A stretch of DNA of 37,400 nucleotides from Paenarthrobacter histidinolovorans (GCF_014647595.1 NZ_BMPM01000013.1:1-37400); one strand, 5' to 3'; positions 1 through 10,752 are shown, numbered from the stretch's first letter. Translations and numbers: made by a program. Notes: a model not told the origin generated them from the letters alone.

Positions 1-1123
1 TCACCTCAGCCAACCCCGCAGCAGCCATCGACGACGCCGACCCCACCTCACCCTGACACCCCACCTCAGCACCCGAAATGGACGCCTGCTCCTTATACAA
101 CACACCCACCGCACCAGCAGCGAGCAAAAACTTCACCACCACATCATCCCGGTCCGCCTGGCTCGCCTGATCCATGCCCGGCGCGTAATTCAACGCGTAA
201 TACAACACCGCCGGAATAATCCCCGCAGCACCATTGGTCGGCGCCGTCACCACACGCCCACCAGAAGCGTTCTCCTCATTGACCGCCAACGCGATCAGAT
301 TCACCCACTCCTGCCAATACTTCGGATCGTTCCGGTCCTTGTCCTCCTTCAACAACCGCTCCAACCAATCAGGAGCACGACGCCGGACCCGCAACCCACC
401 AGGCAACACACCCTCACGCTTCAGACTGGTTTCAACACAAGCCTCCATCACCGACCAGATATGCAAAAGACCCTCCCGGATCTCCTCCTCCGACCGGGAC
501 GCCCGCTCATTGATGAACATGATGTCGCTGATCCCCAACCCCTTGGACGCGCACCTGCCCAACAACTCCGCCGCCGTCCGGAACGGCAACGGCAACTCCG
601 CCTTGGTCTCCTCCAACTCCTGCCGGGCAGCGTCTTCCTCACCCTCACGGACAATGAACCCACCACCAACCGAAAAGAACGTCGCCTCCTGCAACACCTC
701 CCCCTCAGCATCAAAGACCTGGAACTTCATCCCATTCGTATGCCGCGGCAACACCGTCAACGGATGCAACACCATATCCTCCACCGCATACGGCAACTCC
801 ACCCCTTCACCGGAAGCACCGCCAGCAAGGTTGAGCTTTCCCGTCTCCGCAATGGAAGCCAACCGCTCCTCCACCTCATCCGGCAGGATCAACTCAGGCT
901 CAAAGCCCTCCAGGCCCAACAACGTCGCAGTGAAGGTGCCATGCCCCCTGCCCGTCGCAGCCAAGGACCCATACAAATCAACACGCAGCCCAGCCACGGC
1001 AGACAGCACCCCCGATTCACCCAACTCACGGGCAAACACCGCCCCAGCCCGCATCGGCCCCACAGTATGGGAACTCGACGGACCAATGCCCACAGAGAAC
1101 AAATCGAAAACACCAACAGCCAT
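1..1123 (-). CDS. sdaA: L-serine ammonia-lyase (3' end beyond window)
   Basis: Iron-sulfur L-serine deaminase converting serine to pyruvate and ammonia in the cytoplasm. My translation of the minus strand begins MAVGVFDLFSVGIGPSSSHT, the hallmark N-terminus of single-chain SdaA. Residues about 355-370 read GCQGEVGSASSMAAAGL; Cys356 is the first of the three cluster cysteines of the family, and the other two lie beyond the edge. About 374 of a usual 450-470 residues are visible. ATG at 1123 has an AAGGGA-type ribosome site 8 bases upstream. It lies downstream of gcvPTH on the same strand, so glycine cleavage, serine hydroxymethyltransferase and serine deamination form a logical route. Odd: Leu is mostly TTG (about 31 TTG against about 6 CTG by hand count), and G-ending Gly, Val and Ala codons dominate, unlike the C-ending codons of gcvPTH. 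Confidence 0.95.
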   Translation of the reverse strand, partial: MAVGVFDLFSVGIGPSSSHTVGPMRAGAVFARELGESGVLSAVAGLRVDLYGSLAATGRGHGTFTATLLGLEGFEPELILPDEVEERLASIAETGKLNLAGGASGEGVELPYAVEDMVLHPLTVLPRHTNGMKFQVFDAEGEVLQEATFFSVGGGFIVREGEEDAARQELEETKAELPLPFRTAAELLGRCASKGLGISDIMFINERASRSEEEIREGLLHIWSVMEACVETSLKREGVLPGGLRVRRRAPDWLERLLKEDKDRNDPKYWQEWVNLIALAVNEENASGGRVVTAPTNGAAGIIPAVLYYALNYAPGMDQASQADRDDVVVKFLLAAGAVGVLYKEQASISGAEVGCQGEVGSASSMAAAGLAEV

Positions 1124-1155
1124 AGCCGGGATCCCTTTTATACAGCTTGAAACGG

Positions 1156-1253
1156 TCCGGCAGATGGTCCTGCCGGATGGGCTCCTCCGCTTGTGGCGGA
1201 AGAGGCCCGAAGCACGACGCCGGATGGCCCCCAAAGGCGGCAACCCGGCGTCG
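1156..1253 (-). promoter_or_regulatory. Structured sdaA leader: three consecutive hairpins
   Basis: Between gcvH and sdaA, in the transcribed (minus) sense, three stem-loops follow one another: 9-bp arms at 1245-1253/1215-1223; arms at 1196-1204/1182-1190 (9 bp with one G-U pair, 5-base loop); and 8-bp perfect arms at 1170-1177/1156-1163 with a 6-base loop. The last ends 33 bases before the sdaA ATG. This is compatible with a cis-regulatory leader or a REP-like repeat cluster. I recognise no named riboswitch class. Confidence 0.5.
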
Positions 1254-1310
1254 CGAGTTATTCAGTTACTACAAACCACGCTACGCCCGCGAGGTCCGTT
1301 TCGGGGCTTC

Positions 1311-1348
1311 GCTGCCGAACGTGCCGTGCGCACGGCACGTTCGGCAGC
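1311..1348. terminator. Perfect 38-bp palindrome between gcvH and sdaA
   Basis: The 19-base arms 1311-1329 and 1330-1348 (GCTGCCGAACGTGCCGTGC and its exact reverse complement) meet without a spacer. It lies 36 bp past the gcvH stop. It could fold into a strong hairpin and act as a terminator or RNA-stabilising element for gcvPTH, but no T-tract follows on the minus strand. A protein-binding palindrome is the alternative. Confidence 0.5.
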
Positions 1349-1384
1349 TAGCCCACGAATCGGCGGGAGGACGAGCCCTGGAAC

Positions 1385-1771
1385 CTAGGAGAGGTCCCCG
1401 CCATTCTTGGAGGCGTATTCCTCAGCCGAGAGCAGCGGGCCATCGGACTCAGCGGCGACCTTGAAGAGCCAGCCTGCACCGTAGGGATCGTTGTTGATCA
1501 GGGCCGGGTCCGAAACAACGGCGTCGTTGATTTCCGTGACCTCGCCAGTGACGGGCGAGTACAGGTCGGAGACGGACTTGGTGGACTCAACTTCGCCACA
1601 GGTCGCGCCTGCAGTCACAGTCGAACCGACCTCGGGCAGGTCAACATACACGATGTCACCCAGTGCGTCGGTGGCAACTTCGGAGATTCCAACGGACACT
1701 GAGTTCCCTTCCCCGCGGGAAACCCACTCGTGCTCGTCGGAGTACTGAAGTTCGGGCGCTACTTTGGGCAT
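1385..1771 (-). CDS. gcvH: Glycine cleavage system H protein
   Basis: Lipoyl carrier protein that shuttles the aminomethyl group between the P and T proteins of the glycine cleavage complex. The 128 residues match the family length. The N-terminus LQYSDEHEWV and the lipoylation segment ESTKSVSDLYSPVTGEV (modified Lys65) are textbook. It is the third gene of gcvP-gcvT-gcvH, 36 bp behind gcvT, and should share the riboswitch-controlled transcript. Downstream come the 38-bp palindrome and sdaA. Confidence 0.97.
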   Translation of the reverse strand: MPKVAPELQYSDEHEWVSRGEGNSVSVGISEVATDALGDIVYVDLPEVGSTVTAGATCGEVESTKSVSDLYSPVTGEVTEINDAVVSDPALINNDPYGAGWLFKVAAESDGPLLSAEEYASKNGGDLS

Positions 1772-1807
1772 TCTGATTCCTTTACGTAGGTGGATAAAAC
1801 CGGTGAG

Positions 1808-2941
1808 TTACTTTTGGCGCTTGTAGAACGGCAGAGCGACGACTTCGAACGGCTCGCTCTTTCCGCGCAGATCAATGTCCAGCGCGGTTCCAAGCCCGGT
1901 GTGTTCGACGTCGACATATGCCAACGCTACCGGGTACCCAAGGGTGGGGCTGGGCTGGCCGGAGGTCACTTCGCCCACCACGGCACCGTCCTTGAGGACC
2001 GGGTAGTGGCCGCGTCCTGCTCGGCGTCCCAGACCCTTGAGTCCCACGAGCTTGCGTCCCGTGGTGGATCCGGCGCCGTCGGCCTTCAACGCAGCCAGTG
2101 CGTCCTTGCCGACGAAGTCGCCTTCCTTGGACAGCGCCACCACAGCTCCGAGCCCTGCAGCAAAGGGGTTGCCCTCGCGGGAGAGTTCGTTTCCGTAGAG
2201 CGGCATACCGGCTTCCAGGCGCAAGGAATCGCGGGAGGCGAGGCCGGCGGGGACCAGTTCGCCCTCCTCGGCAACGGCGGCGATCGCCTGCCACAGCGCG
2301 GCGGCGGATTCGTTGGGTACGAAGATCTCGAAACCGTCCTCGCCCGTGTAGCCGGTGCGTGCGAGGAGCAGGTCCTGGCCGCTGCCTGCCACCAGGAAGG
2401 TCACCTCGACGGCGGCGTAGTACTTCAGTTCCGTGACCAGTGCGTGCTGTTCCGCGGGCACGAGGCGCAGGAGGATAGCTTCAGCAAGTGGACCCTGGAC
2501 TGCGATCAGCGAGGTCTCAGCGGAGGCATCCTCCACCACCACGTCGAAACCGGCAGCTCGCTCCAGCAGCGCCGCAGCAACAACCGCAGCGTTGCCGGCA
2601 TTCGGGACAAGGAGGAACTTGTCCTCGCCACGTCGGTAGGTGATGAGGTCATCGATGATGCCGCCGTCTTCCTGGCAGATCAGCGAGTACTTGGCCTTAC
2701 CGTCGGCCATGGCGGAGATCTTGCCCACCAGTGCGTAGTCCAGGAAAGCAGCAGCATCGGGACCGGTGACCCACACTTCACCCATGTGGGAGAGATCGAA
2801 CAGGCCTGCGGACTTGCGGACAGCGTGGTGTTCAGCCAACTCCGAGGAGTACTTGAGCGGCATCTGCCAGCCACCGAAGTCCGTGAAGGACGCGCCGAGC
2901 TTCTTGTGCTCCTCGTAAAGAGCGGTGTAGTTCTCAGTCAT
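1808..2941 (-). CDS. gcvT: Aminomethyltransferase, glycine cleavage T protein
   Basis: Transfers the methylene carbon of the H-protein-bound aminomethyl group to tetrahydrofolate and releases ammonia. The protein has 377 residues, standard for GcvT. The N-terminal folate-binding region has FGGWQMPLKYSSELAEHHAVR and the conserved LFDLSHMGE, and the C-terminal barrel runs to the end. The ATG at 2941 is preceded by GGAAGG. Only 13 bp separate it from the gcvP stop, so the two are almost certainly co-transcribed and probably translationally coupled. Confidence 0.97.
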   Translation of the reverse strand: MTENYTALYEEHKKLGASFTDFGGWQMPLKYSSELAEHHAVRKSAGLFDLSHMGEVWVTGPDAAAFLDYALVGKISAMADGKAKYSLICQEDGGIIDDLITYRRGEDKFLLVPNAGNAAVVAAALLERAAGFDVVVEDASAETSLIAVQGPLAEAILLRLVPAEQHALVTELKYYAAVEVTFLVAGSGQDLLLARTGYTGEDGFEIFVPNESAAALWQAIAAVAEEGELVPAGLASRDSLRLEAGMPLYGNELSREGNPFAAGLGAVVALSKEGDFVGKDALAALKADGAGSTTGRKLVGLKGLGRRAGRGHYPVLKDGAVVGEVTSGQPSPTLGYPVALAYVDVEHTGLGTALDIDLRGKSEPFEVVALPFYKRQK

Positions 2942-2954
2942 TTGCGGGACCTTC

Positions 2955-5801
<2,847 letters not shown>

Positions 5802-5847
5802 GAAGGAACTCCAATACTTGGGCGGCGTTTGGGTACGCCACAGCGGC

Positions 5848-6075
5848 TCGGGTTCCTCCCCGCTCTGTATTGGACCTGAGAGTTTCCGCGTGTTGTCCGC
5901 ACAACGAATCGCTTGCACCGTCGGTGAGCACAGCATCCTACGCCGGTGGCGTAGAGCGCCTGCTGCTTTCCAGAGTTGCCTCGCCGCGGCGGTGCGTGGG
6001 CCTGAGAGATTCCTGGGGAGGGTTTGCTCCTACGGCGCCTGCATCACGTGCCTGCAGGACTCTCCCGCCGCAGAT
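5848..6075 (-). promoter_or_regulatory. Tandem glycine riboswitch (two aptamers) upstream of gcvP
   Basis: Read on the minus strand, the first aptamer shows GGGAGAGTCC, then GCGCCGTAGGAGCAA, GGAATCTCTCAGGC and ACTCTGGAAAGC. These are the conserved core blocks of the glycine aptamer. A second copy follows with ACGGTGCAAGC, GAAACTCTCAGGTCC and ACAGAGCGGGGAGG. The two-aptamer layout directly before gcvPTH is the classic glycine ON switch, which raises expression of the cleavage system when glycine is in excess. The ends are approximate. About 46 bases separate the second aptamer from the gcvP start, leaving room for an expression platform. Confidence 0.93.
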
Positions 6076-6093
6076 CAAAGGCATGTTCAGTTG

Positions 6094-6122
6094 TCTATGG
6101 GCGCGCACTGGGCACGCCACAA
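6094..6122 (-). promoter_or_regulatory. Candidate promoter of the gcv transcript
   Basis: On the minus strand TTGTGG (6117-6122) and CATAGA (6094-6099) are separated by exactly 17 bp. Transcription would start near 6087, just ahead of the first glycine aptamer. The boxes are only partial matches to a sigma-70 consensus. Confidence 0.35.
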
Positions 6123-6169
6123 GGGTTAATTGTCCTACGTGCAGGGCCTTGCGGCAAATGGGTGAAGCG

Positions 6170-6709
6170 TCACTTCCGCAGGCGGTCCAGGACGCCGAGC
6201 AGGATGTCGACGTCGGCCTCCCGGCTGGCGTTGCCGGCGCCCTGGCCGCCTTCGAACATCGCGTTGAAATAGAGGCCGTCGCCCATGTAGCTGACGGCTT
6301 TGGCGATCTCCGGCCCCACGTCCTCGGCCAGGACATCCAGCCATTGCTGCTGAATCCCGGCAAAACGCCGGCGTGTTTCCTCATGGGCTACTTCAGCAAG
6401 CCTGGTGGCAGCAACGAAGGCCCTGTCCATGGGGGTGTCGGCCCAGAGGGAGGACCGGATGAAGTACGCCGCCGAACCATCGGGCGCGGCCTTCATCTGC
6501 TCGATGTCTTCCTGCGCCAATTCGTCCAGGCGTTCCAGCAAGGCGCTGATCAGCGCTTCCTTGTTGGGGAAGTGATACAGCAGCCCACCTTTGGAGACGC
6601 CGGCCCTCTTGGCAACGGCGTCCAGGGTGGCCGCCCGCTCCCCTACCTCGATCAGGAGGGATTCGTAGGCATCCAGGACGGCGTCCCGGGCAACTGGTTT
6701 TCGTGGCAT
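6170..6709 (-). CDS. TetR/AcrR-family repressor of the adjacent MFS exporter
   Basis: One-component repressor of 179 residues from ATG 6709, which puts MPRKPVARDAV at the N-terminus; the open frame extends further upstream, but into the divergent promoter. The TetR helix-turn-helix lies at about 28-49 (TLDAVAKRAGVSKGGLLYHF), and the C-terminal ligand domain is unassigned. It is divergent from a DHA2 exporter with a 16-bp inverted repeat between them, the arrangement known for LfrR/LfrA and similar drug-responsive pairs. It probably represses both genes and is released by a toxic ligand; the ligand cannot be read from the sequence. Confidence 0.9.
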   Translation of the reverse strand: MPRKPVARDAVLDAYESLLIEVGERAATLDAVAKRAGVSKGGLLYHFPNKEALISALLERLDELAQEDIEQMKAAPDGSAAYFIRSSLWADTPMDRAFVAATRLAEVAHEETRRRFAGIQQQWLDVLAEDVGPEIAKAVSYMGDGLYFNAMFEGGQGAGNASREADVDILLGVLDRLRK

Positions 6710-6755
6710 GTGTACATCATTCCCTAAAGAATTGCGGGGGTTGAATTTGTAACTA

Positions 6756-6771
6756 TACCGTCTGGACGGTA
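6756..6771. promoter_or_regulatory. TetR operator between repressor and exporter
   Basis: TACCGTCTGGACGGTA has perfect 7-base arms around TG and is centred 20 bp before the MFS start. A forward promoter-like pair, TTGCGG (6732-6737) and TATACC (6754-6759) with 16 bp between, has its -10 overlapping the operator. This fits direct repression. Confidence 0.7.
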
Positions 6772-6782
6772 CAGTAAGAGGC

Positions 6783-8333
6783 ATGTTCTCGCCGTCCTCA
6801 ACCCAAGCACCCCGTTCCGCCGCCCCCTTGACGGGCCCGGCTGCACCGTGGCGCGACTGGACGGCCTTGGCACTGCTGATGTTCCCGGTGCTGCTGGTGG
6901 CCGTCGACAACACTGCGCTCACTTTCGCCCTGCCGGAAATCGCCCGCTCACTGGATGTGGGCGGCATACAGCTCCTCTGGATTGTTGACGCCTACCCGCT
7001 GGTGCTTGCCGCACTCCTGGTCTCCATGGGCAACCTTGGCGACCGGATAGGACGACGCCGGTTGCTGCTGATCGGCAGCACAGGCTTCGCGGCGGTGTCG
7101 GCTGCTACGGCATTCGCGCCGTCGGCAGAGTGGCTCATTGCCGGACGCGCTGCACTCGGCGTCTTCGGCGCCATGCTGATGCCATCAACGTTGTCCTTGA
7201 TCAGGAACATCTTTACCGACCCCAACCGGCGCCGGCTCGCGATCGCAGTCTGGGCTGCCGGATTCTCCGGCGGTGCCGCCCTCGGCCCCATCTTCGGCGG
7301 CTGGCTGGTGGAGCACTTCTGGTGGGGCGCCGTCTTCCTGGTGGCAGCATTCCTGCTTCTGCCGCTCCTTGCCTTTGGCCGGGTACTCATTCCCGAATCC
7401 AAGGACGCCAACCCCGGCCGTGTGGACGTGCCCAGCATTGTCCTGTCCGTGGTCACCATGGCGCCGTTCGTTTACGGCATCAAGGAATTCGCGGTCCACG
7501 GCTTCGGGGCGTCAGCAGTCGCCTTCATGGGCTTCGGCCTGGTGATGGGCATTCTGTTCGTCCGCCGCCAGCAAAGGATCGATAGCCCCATGCTGGATGT
7601 CGCCTTGTTCAAGAACAAGGTATTCAGCACCGCCATCGTGGCGAACGTTCTGTCTCTGTTCTCCATGACCGGGTTCATCTACTTCTTCGCCCAGCATCTG
7701 CAACTGGTCGAAGGGCAGTCCCCCATGGAAGCCGGCATCGCCATGATCCCGGCACTCCTGGCCACCGTGATCGCCGGCCTGTTGGTGGTACCGCTCGTCA
7801 AGAAAGTACGGCCCGGCTTCGTCGTGGCCGGCGGACTGACGCTGAGCGCCGTCGGCTATCTGGTAGCTGTGCTGGGCGACCACGGCAGCGGACCGGTGTT
7901 CCTCCTGTCCGCACTGACCGTACTGGCCGTCGGTGTGGGTGCAGCGGAGACCATCTCCAACGACCTCATCCTGGCGTCCGTGCCGGCAGACAAATCAGGA
8001 GCGGCCTCTGCCATCTCCGAAACCGGCTACGAACTCGGTTCACTCCTGGGAACAGCAGTGCTCGGTTCAATCCTCACCGCGTCCTACCAGCACAACCTCG
8101 TCATTCCCGAGGGCGTGCCAACCGAAGCGGCAAGGAAGTCCGGAGAAACACTGGCCGGCGCAGTCGACGCAGCGTCCGGCCTCCCCGCCCAGTTGTCCGA
8201 GGCACTCACTACCGCCGCCCGGATAGCCTTCGACTCCGGCGTCCACATCACAGCGGCGATTGGGCTGGTACTGATGGCCGGAGCAGCAGTGATGGCCGCC
8301 GTCGTACTCCGCAAGGTTCCTAAAGCGCAGTAA
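6783..8333 (+). CDS. MFS exporter, DHA2 (14-TMS) family, SmvA/LfrA-like
   Basis: Proton-driven drug exporter of the inner membrane, 516 residues. The first helix carries VDNTALTFALPEIARSL and is followed by MGNLGDRIGRRRLL, the MFS motif A loop. Motif C-like GFSGGAALGPIFGGWLVEHFWW lies in helix 5. Length and hydrophobic periodicity fit 14 helices. It resembles the SmvA/LfrA group, which exports quaternary ammonium compounds and cationic dyes in other bacteria; the actual substrate here is unknown. The start sits only about 12 bp beyond the operator and its Shine-Dalgarno spacing is poor, so the mRNA may be nearly leaderless. Controlled by the divergent TetR gene. Confidence 0.9.
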   Translation: MFSPSSTQAPRSAAPLTGPAAPWRDWTALALLMFPVLLVAVDNTALTFALPEIARSLDVGGIQLLWIVDAYPLVLAALLVSMGNLGDRIGRRRLLLIGSTGFAAVSAATAFAPSAEWLIAGRAALGVFGAMLMPSTLSLIRNIFTDPNRRRLAIAVWAAGFSGGAALGPIFGGWLVEHFWWGAVFLVAAFLLLPLLAFGRVLIPESKDANPGRVDVPSIVLSVVTMAPFVYGIKEFAVHGFGASAVAFMGFGLVMGILFVRRQQRIDSPMLDVALFKNKVFSTAIVANVLSLFSMTGFIYFFAQHLQLVEGQSPMEAGIAMIPALLATVIAGLLVVPLVKKVRPGFVVAGGLTLSAVGYLVAVLGDHGSGPVFLLSALTVLAVGVGAAETISNDLILASVPADKSGAASAISETGYELGSLLGTAVLGSILTASYQHNLVIPEGVPTEAARKSGETLAGAVDAASGLPAQLSEALTTAARIAFDSGVHITAAIGLVLMAGAAVMAAVVLRKVPKAQ

Positions 8334-8339
8334 TGCCGT

Positions 8340-8396
8340 TGTGAGGCCCGCTTTGCGTGGTTCCGTAGGGATTTGCCACGCAAAGCGGGCCTCACA
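8340..8396. terminator. Convergent 21-bp-stem hairpin
   Basis: Arms 8340-8360 and 8376-8396 are perfect reverse complements (TGTGAGGCCCGCTTTGCGTGG) around a 15-base loop. It serves the convergent ends of the MFS gene and the cyclodeaminase-family gene, and overlaps the latter's stop codon. There is no strong T-tract. Confidence 0.7.
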
Positions 8397-9051
8397 GGGC
8401 TTCGGTGGGTGCCGCCTTCTTGTCGACGCCGGCAGTCAGTTGGTCTATCCGCTCCAGGGCGTCACTGAGCCTGCTGACCGTTGTCCATAGCTCAGGATGC
8501 TGTTCCCTGACCTCCTCGAGGGGAGTCCCCGCGGAGGTCAGGGAAGCCAGGTCAAAGCTCACGTTGGTCCTGGCCCCGGCTATGGCGGCCCGCAGGGCAC
8601 CGAAACCCACCACGACATCGGCAATGAGGGCCGGGTTGCCGTGGGAAGCGAGCCAGCCGAGGTCCTCAATGGCGTCAATGGCCCGCTCACCCAGGACGGC
8701 AGAGGCCTTGGCCGCTTCCACGGAAGCCTGGTGGATGGCTTCGTCGCGCTCCGGTCCGGGGTTGAGGCGGAAAGCAGCGCCAAAGGCGTTGGAGGCAGCA
8801 GCGTCCTCGTCCGCGAGTCGGAGGGCGTTGTTCCTGAGCTCGTGGGCCCTTGCATGAATGCCCGAAAGCTCGTCCCGCTGATGCTCCCCAGGCTCCGTGT
8901 AACCGGCCACCATGGAGGTCAGCGCGGCCGCGATGGAAAGCATCACACCCGTCCCGGCGCCGCCCCCGGGCGAACCGCTGGACTCCGCCAGAGCCTTTGT
9001 CCAGTCCTCAACTGTGGACTGCTGCGTGGTTGCGGGTTGGGAGTTTGTCAT
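8392..9051 (-). CDS. Cyclodeaminase/cyclohydrolase family protein (FTCD_C)
   Basis: Member of the formiminotransferase-cyclodeaminase C-terminal family, whose members act on formimino- or methenyl-tetrahydrofolate. I chose ATG 9051 (MTNSQPATTQQ), giving 219 residues, close to the stand-alone family length of about 200-210; the upstream extension would cross the divergent gene's promoter. The diagnostic segment SGSPGGGAGTGVMLSIAAAL is at about residues 25-44, followed by an all-helical body. It stands divergent from an M20 amidohydrolase, not in an operon with other folate genes. Whether it is a cyclodeaminase or a methenyl-THF cyclohydrolase is not decided by sequence alone. Confidence 0.8.
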   Translation of the reverse strand: MTNSQPATTQQSTVEDWTKALAESSGSPGGGAGTGVMLSIAAALTSMVAGYTEPGEHQRDELSGIHARAHELRNNALRLADEDAAASNAFGAAFRLNPGPERDEAIHQASVEAAKASAVLGERAIDAIEDLGWLASHGNPALIADVVVGFGALRAAIAGARTNVSFDLASLTSAGTPLEEVREQHPELWTTVSRLSDALERIDQLTAGVDKKAAPTEAL

Positions 9052-9142
9052 GGCATCCAGTGTGCCGCGACTGTTCAGTCTTCGCACATAACCGATGGAT
9101 ACACTGGCCAGACCGAAGGCGTCGAACGAAGAGGGTAAAACC

Positions 9143-10375
9143 ATGACCATTGACCTCGAAGAGCTTTACAAAGACCTGCACGCCCACCCGGAATTGTCAT
9201 TCCAGGAGACCAGGACCGCCGGGATCGCAGCCGCACACCTGGAGAACCTCGGATTCACGGTTCACCGCAACATCGGCAAGACCGGAGTGGTAGGCATCCT
9301 TGAGAACGGAGCCGGGCCGGTAGCCATGCTCCGGGCAGACATGGACGCCCTCCCGGTCAAAGAGTCCACGGGACTGGACTACGCAAGTACCGCAGTGGGC
9401 GTCGACCACGACGGAAACGATGTTCCGGTCATGCATGCGTGCGGACACGATGTCCATGTCAGTTGCCTCGTGGGAGCAGCTGAAACGCTGGCCGGGCAGC
9501 GTGACCAATGGCAAGGCACACTGGTGGTCGTTTTCCAGCCCGCCGAGGAATGGGGAGGCGGTGCCCAGGCGATGGTTGGCGACGGCCTCTACGACGTCGT
9601 GCCCAAGCCGGATGTAGTGCTCGGACAGCATGTGGCCCCCTTCCCCGCGGGATGGTTCGGCATCCGGTCCGGAGTCACCATGGCCTCCGCAGACTCCCTC
9701 AACATCACCTTGCACGGCCGTGGCGGGCACGGATCTCGCCCCGAAACCACCATTGATCCGGTCCTGATGGCCGCCGCTGCCACCGTCCGCTTGCAGGGCA
9801 TCGTTTCGCGTGAACTCGCCGCCAGCGACTCGGCAGTGGTCACCGTAGGACAGATCCACTCGGGGACAAAGAACAACATCATCCCCGAAACGGCAACCCT
9901 GGGCCTCAGCGTCCGCACCTTCAGCGATTCCACCAGGGACAAAATCCTCGGTTCGATTGAGCGCATAGTGCAGGGCGAATCAGCGGCTTCCGGCGCCCCG
10001 AAGGATCCGGACATCCACTTCGAAGAGCACTTCCCGCTGACCGTCAACGACGAATCAGCGGCTGGCAGGATCACGGCGGCCTTCAAGGCCAGGTTCGGGG
10101 AGGCACAGGTCATCGATCCCGGACCCGTATCCGGCAGCGAAGACGTGGGAGCGTTGGCGAAGGGCGCAGACGCACCGTTGGTGTTTTGGTTCCTTGGGGG
10201 CGCAGACCCTGCCCTGTTCAGGGAATGGGCCACCACAGGCAGGCTCCCGGAGGACATTCCATCCAACCACTCACCCTACTTTGCACCCCTGATCCAGCCC
10301 ACACTGGCCAAGGGTACGGAAGCGTTGGTGACGGCCGCCCTGGAATACCTTGGCTCAAAGGAACAGGGCCACTAA
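9143..10375 (+). CDS. M20-family amidohydrolase/peptidase (hippurate hydrolase-like)
   Basis: Zinc-dependent hydrolase of N-acyl amino acids or related amides, 410 residues from ATG 9143, which has GAAGAGGG at the right distance upstream; an in-frame ATG at 9095 lacks such a site. M20D signatures: DLHAHPELSFQE at 11-22, MHACGHDVH with metal ligands Cys100 and His102, catalytic/ligand Glu135-Glu136 in FQPAEEWGGG, His163 in GQHVAPFP, and a C-terminal SNHSPYF histidine. The lid domain begins near GRGGHGS. Hippurate, indole-acetyl-amino acids or N-acetyl amino acids are typical substrates; which one applies is open. A T-tract terminator follows. Confidence 0.88.
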   Translation: MTIDLEELYKDLHAHPELSFQETRTAGIAAAHLENLGFTVHRNIGKTGVVGILENGAGPVAMLRADMDALPVKESTGLDYASTAVGVDHDGNDVPVMHACGHDVHVSCLVGAAETLAGQRDQWQGTLVVVFQPAEEWGGGAQAMVGDGLYDVVPKPDVVLGQHVAPFPAGWFGIRSGVTMASADSLNITLHGRGGHGSRPETTIDPVLMAAAATVRLQGIVSRELAASDSAVVTVGQIHSGTKNNIIPETATLGLSVRTFSDSTRDKILGSIERIVQGESAASGAPKDPDIHFEEHFPLTVNDESAAGRITAAFKARFGEAQVIDPGPVSGSEDVGALAKGADAPLVFWFLGGADPALFREWATTGRLPEDIPSNHSPYFAPLIQPTLAKGTEALVTAALEYLGSKEQGH

Positions 10376-10407
10376 AAAGACTCTCGATCCGCCGTTCGCC
10401 GGCGTGG

Positions 10408-10435
10408 AAAAGGCGCCGGATGTCCGGCGCCTTTT
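10408..10435. terminator. Bidirectional intrinsic terminator
   Basis: AAAAGGCGCCGGA and TCCGGCGCCTTTT form a 13-bp inverted repeat around TG, with a T-run on either strand. It lies between the convergent M20 gene and the 70-residue ORF. Confidence 0.85.
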
Positions 10436-10468
10436 CTGGATCTGATGTTCGTTCCGGTCTGGATTTTC

Positions 10469-10681
10469 CTAGACCTTCTCGTGGATGCGGTCAACCTTCG
10501 GTTCGTAAACCTCAGGCTCCCTGCGACGACGTGCCAGGAAAGACCATACTGTTCCTTCCGTCCCGCGGCGGGTCTCCGCCGGGGCAGCAGGCTCTGTTGT
10601 CTCTGGAACGCGGGTCTCGGGCTTGCGCGCGGAGTCCTTCTTCGTGCGCCGCTCGAAGTCGTCATAGTACGCGTAGCACAT
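10469..10681 (-). CDS. Small basic hypothetical protein
   Basis: 70 residues with a near-perfect ribosome site (AAAGGAGG, 5 bases before the ATG), so it is very probably translated. MCYAYYDDFERRTKK opens a charged, low-complexity protein with a Pro/Glu/Thr-rich middle and a short SFLARRRREPE stretch. No signal peptide or membrane helix is visible. It follows the flavoprotein gene on the same strand after 71 bp. I do not recognise a function. Confidence 0.75.
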   Translation of the reverse strand: MCYAYYDDFERRTKKDSARKPETRVPETTEPAAPAETRRGTEGTVWSFLARRRREPEVYEPKVDRIHEKV

Positions 10682-10752
10682 GCCAACCTCCTTTTGTGGC
10701 GATCCTTTAATAGTCCTCGCACTCCGGGCGAACGTCGACCACTATTTCCATT

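Noticed and set aside
234..1388. 384-codon plus-strand frame
   Set aside because: Antisense to sdaA, whose minus-strand translation is unmistakable. The Ser/Pro/Asn-rich product is an artefact of the TTG/GGG/GTG codons opposite.
5802..5936. 45-codon N-terminal extension of gcvP
   Set aside because: It overlaps the second glycine aptamer; the GTG at 5801 has a ribosome site and gives the normal protein length.
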